From Thermodesulfovibrio sp. (GTDB lineage Bacteria; Nitrospirota; Thermodesulfovibrionia; Thermodesulfovibrionales; JdFR-85): a stretch of DNA of 15,053 nt. The stretch is taken from NCBI GenBank assembly GCA_027050975.1, contig JALUAR010000111.1, forward strand, positions 1 to 15,053, written 5' to 3'. Shown in pieces: positions 13,298 to 15,053 of the stretch; the first letter of the stretch is position 1; each line of letters starts with the position of its first letter. The notes under the pieces were generated by a model. It was given only the letters and a program-made list of their open reading frames with translations. It was not told where the DNA came from and ran no database searches. The translations under genes were made by a program, and so were the position numbers.

Positions 13298-13777
13298 CTA
13301 CGGTCTTGACGGGCTAATGTGGCCTCCGCCATGACCTCTTCCAGGCATACCCACTGTTATGGTAGCAGGAGCCGGTCCTCCAGCAGGTGTGAAACCAAGC
13401 CCGGGAAGCTTTTCTCTTTCAAGGATTTTTGCCACTGTCTCTTCATCGACTCCTGCCTCTATGCAACATCTGCTCACAACCTCAGCAGTAGCTCCGGCCT
13501 CAATCGCACCCTTGATAACCAACTCCGGACTGGCGCCACTGTCAATGGCGCACTTTATCACAATGCAGGCGCTGTAGCCCATTTTGATTGCAGTCATGGT
13601 TATCTCTTTGGGATTGTAACCCTCCTTAATGACACCCTTTACAGCAGTGCAAATATCATTTGTCTGTTTGTAGTTTTCCGCAATCAGTCTCTTCAGATTG
13701 TTCTCAGCCCCGGATATGCCTGGCAAGGAAAGCAGCAGTATGCCTGTGATTAAAAACAGCACAAATTTGCTTTTCAT
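13298..13777 (-). CDS. Secreted protein with five exact 14-residue repeats, unknown function
   Basis: This is a 159-residue protein from the ATG at 13777, chosen because GGAGG lies 6 nt upstream. An upstream in-frame TTG at 13810 lacks one. The signal peptide is about 1-23. Residues 49-118 are five 14-residue units in exact register, with Ile at unit position 2 and Gly at position 5 in all five (G53, G67, G81, G95, G109); a typical unit is AIDSGASPELVIKG. Cysteines occur at 43, 71, 76, 104 and 105. The tail (about 124-159) is rich in Pro, Gly and His. I do not recognise a named family. It is the first gene of the polysaccharide operon, so a role in export, the periplasm or the cell surface is likely but unproven. 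Confidence 0.85.
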   Translation of the reverse strand: MKSKFVLFLITGILLLSLPGISGAENNLKRLIAENYKQTNDICTAVKGVIKEGYNPKEITMTAIKMGYSACIVIKCAIDSGASPELVIKGAIEAGATAEVVSRCCIEAGVDEETVAKILEREKLPGLGFTPAGGPAPATITVGMPGRGHGGGHISPSRP

Positions 13778-13801
13778 AATACCCTCCATTTCGAAAATTA
13801 A

Positions 13802-13828
13802 CCTACACAAATGCCCCCATTTGGTAGG
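13802..13828 (-). promoter_or_regulatory. Leader hairpin at the start of the polysaccharide operon mRNA
   Basis: CCTAC (13802-13806) pairs with GTAGG (13824-13828), and inside it AAATG (13809-13813) pairs with CATTT (13818-13822) around a four-base loop. One side has a 2-nt bulge and the other 1 nt. It begins about 4 nt after the predicted transcription start. It could protect the RNA 5' end or bind a regulator as DNA or RNA. Confidence 0.5.
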
Positions 13829-13838
13829 AATTTTATAG

Positions 13839-13867
13839 AATATATCAGATTACCATGCCTTTGTCAA
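13839..13867 (-). promoter_or_regulatory. Near-consensus sigma70 promoter of the polysaccharide operon
   Basis: On the minus strand a perfect TTGACA (13862-13867) is followed after exactly 17 nt by TATATT (13839-13844), a 5-of-6 match. Transcription would begin near 13832 and reach the repeat-protein ATG after about 55 nt. This is the best promoter in the window. The genes that follow are close together with no terminator seen, so it may drive all six. Confidence 0.75.
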
Positions 13868-13945
13868 GTTTTATATGGAACAGGAGTTTAAGAGGGAGAG
13901 GGCTTCCGAAACTTTCAGCAATTTGATTTAAAAACAGGTAAGTTC

Positions 13946-13954
13946 TGGTAAAAT
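13946..13954 (+). promoter_or_regulatory. Extended -10 promoter candidate for the ABC exporter gene
   Basis: TGGTAAAAT combines an extended -10 TG with TAAAAT, a 5-of-6 match. No good -35 box lies 17 nt upstream. The predicted start near 13961 is about 36 nt before the ATG at 13997. Confidence 0.35.
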
Positions 13955-13996
13955 TAATTTAAATCCTTGATCAACGGGATTACGAATAATAACAAA

Positions 13997-15053
13997 ATGG
14001 AAAATTCAACAGAAGGCAAAACCGGCACCTTCTCGCATCTGGCCTTTCTTTTAAGAATAATAAGGCCCCTGTGGAGGGCCGGGCTCATTGGTACAGCAGC
14101 ATCCCTTCTGGCTACTGTTCTGAGCGCTCTTTTACCCTTAAGCGGCAAGATACTGATAGACTTTGTGATCATGAAGAAGGACCCCTCCTCTGTGGAACGT
14201 TTCCTTGGCAGTATTGGACTGTCCTCTCTTGTCCCGACGGTTTTATATTTATTCACCTCAGTAGAGGCCCTTATTCTGGCAATTCTTGTTTTAGGAGCAG
14301 TGATTGCCATTGCAGGAGGGCTGCAGCAGTACTTCATGCTCAGGTTTCAGCAAAGGGCGCTTTTTCATATCCAGAGGCAGCTTTTTGACCGTATCCTCAG
14401 GTTTCCCCTTTCATTCTTTAAAAAATCCCAGGTGGGATATCTTATGTCCAGGATTTCCGAGGATGTCAGCATGCTTCAGGTCTTCTTCTCAGAGAGTATT
14501 CCCCAGGTGCTGGGAAGGGCGTTCTATCTTACGGCAAGCATGTTTATTCTGAGCATGCTTAATCTGAAGCTTACCATTGTAATACTTTGTCTGTTGCCGG
14601 TATATTTTATCCTGGTCAGATACTTCTCCGGCAGGCTCCGAAGTGTTAGTTATCAGGAGCGCGAAAGATATGCCCAGGTATCCAGGGAGATTCAGGAGGT
14701 GCTGACAGGTGTTGAGACCGTAAAATCCCACTCCGCAGAGGACCGTGAACTGACAAGGCTAAGCAAGGGGCTTGACAGGGCAATCCGGACAAGAATGAAA
14801 CGTTTTCTCATAAGCACCGTTGCATCCCATTCCATGAGGGGGCTTCAGCTGATTATTACCATCCTTATCATGTGGATCGGAGTTCACGAGATACAGAGAG
14901 GTACGATGACCATAGGTGATTATGTTGCCTTCTCATCCTATGCCTTTTATATCTCAGGTTCTGTAACCCAACTGGCCTCATTTCACCTGATGTTACAGCC
15001 TGTTGCAGCCTCTGCCTCAAGGGTCAGGGAGCTTTTTGATACCCTTCCAGAGG
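13997..15053 (+). CDS. ABC exporter, membrane domain (3' end beyond window)
   Basis: The frame is open from the ATG at 13997 to the right edge (352 codons). The translation begins MENSTEGKTGTFSHLAFLLR and has about six hydrophobic segments in the pattern of a type IV (MsbA-like) ABC exporter membrane domain. Hallmarks are PLSGKILIDFVI near TM1, FDRILRFPLSFFKKSQVGYLMSR-type coupling sequence with following SEDVSMLQ, and EIQEVLTGVETVKSHSAED in the cytoplasmic loop. A nucleotide-binding domain is expected beyond the window. No good ribosome binding site precedes the ATG; an in-frame TTG at 13967 is an alternative. It is divergent from the polysaccharide operon. The substrate (lipid, glycolipid or peptide) cannot be told. 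Confidence 0.88.
   Translation, partial: MENSTEGKTGTFSHLAFLLRIIRPLWRAGLIGTAASLLATVLSALLPLSGKILIDFVIMKKDPSSVERFLGSIGLSSLVPTVLYLFTSVEALILAILVLGAVIAIAGGLQQYFMLRFQQRALFHIQRQLFDRILRFPLSFFKKSQVGYLMSRISEDVSMLQVFFSESIPQVLGRAFYLTASMFILSMLNLKLTIVILCLLPVYFILVRYFSGRLRSVSYQERERYAQVSREIQEVLTGVETVKSHSAEDRELTRLSKGLDRAIRTRMKRFLISTVASHSMRGLQLIITILIMWIGVHEIQRGTMTIGDYVAFSSYAFYISGSVTQLASFHLMLQPVAASASRVRELFDTLPE

Noticed and set aside
13319..13753. Plus-strand open frame of 144 codons
   Set aside because: It is the complement of the repeat-protein gene, which has a ribosome binding site, signal peptide and ordered repeats.
13954..14337. Minus-strand open frame of 127 codons
   Set aside because: It is antisense to the ABC exporter gene, has no recognisable motif, and would run across the divergent promoter region.

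Overview
The window appears to come from a Gram-negative, probably anaerobic or hydrogen-metabolising bacterium of moderate GC. It has outer-membrane export genes and signal peptides, and its hydrogenase subunits closely resemble those described from Pyrococcus-type soluble hydrogenases. This gene mix would suit Nitrospirota or Desulfobacterota-like lineages, but the sequence alone does not fix the phylum.

Region 1 (1-3371, minus strand). This is a cytoplasmic group 3b type [NiFe] hydrogenase (sulfhydrogenase) operon in the order hydB-hydG-hydD-hydA. hydA is cut by the left edge. Genes overlap by 4 nt or sit a few nt apart. Upstream lie a good sigma70-like promoter and a run of five 7-bp CATTTNN repeats in the leader, then a stand-alone, partly degenerate receiver-domain protein that starts with TTG.

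Region 2 (3372-5567). A divergent intergenic region with a candidate promoter for each side and a two-tier hairpin leads into a three-gene plus-strand operon. It encodes a membrane-anchored SurA/PpiC-like chaperone, a two-TM HAMP protein without an output domain, and a small secreted HExxH metallopeptidase.

Region 3 (5568-13777, minus strand). This is an exopolysaccharide or capsule assembly operon of the Wzx/Wzy type, transcribed from a near-consensus promoter at about 13839-13867. In transcription order it encodes a secreted protein with five exact 14-residue repeats, an outer-membrane beta-barrel with an N-terminal SPOR domain, a short OPX (Wza-like) export protein, a BY-kinase/Wzc co-polymerase, a CpsB-type PHP tyrosine phosphatase, and an O-antigen polymerase/ligase fused to a TPR domain. 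The last three overlap by 4 nt each, which suggests coupled translation of kinase, phosphatase and polymerase. No glycosyltransferase, flippase or initiating transferase is in the window, so the sugar-building enzymes must be elsewhere. The short OPX next to a barrel fits the scheme in which a separate porin supplies the outer-membrane pore.

Region 4 (13997-15053, plus strand). The membrane half of an ABC exporter, cut by the right edge, is transcribed divergently from the polysaccharide operon.

Most unusual points: a BY-kinase whose tyrosine tail is followed by an extra C-terminal membrane helix; a hydrogenase small subunit lacking two expected cluster cysteines; the phased heptamer repeat in the hydrogenase leader; and the 14-residue-repeat secreted protein at the head of the polysaccharide operon.
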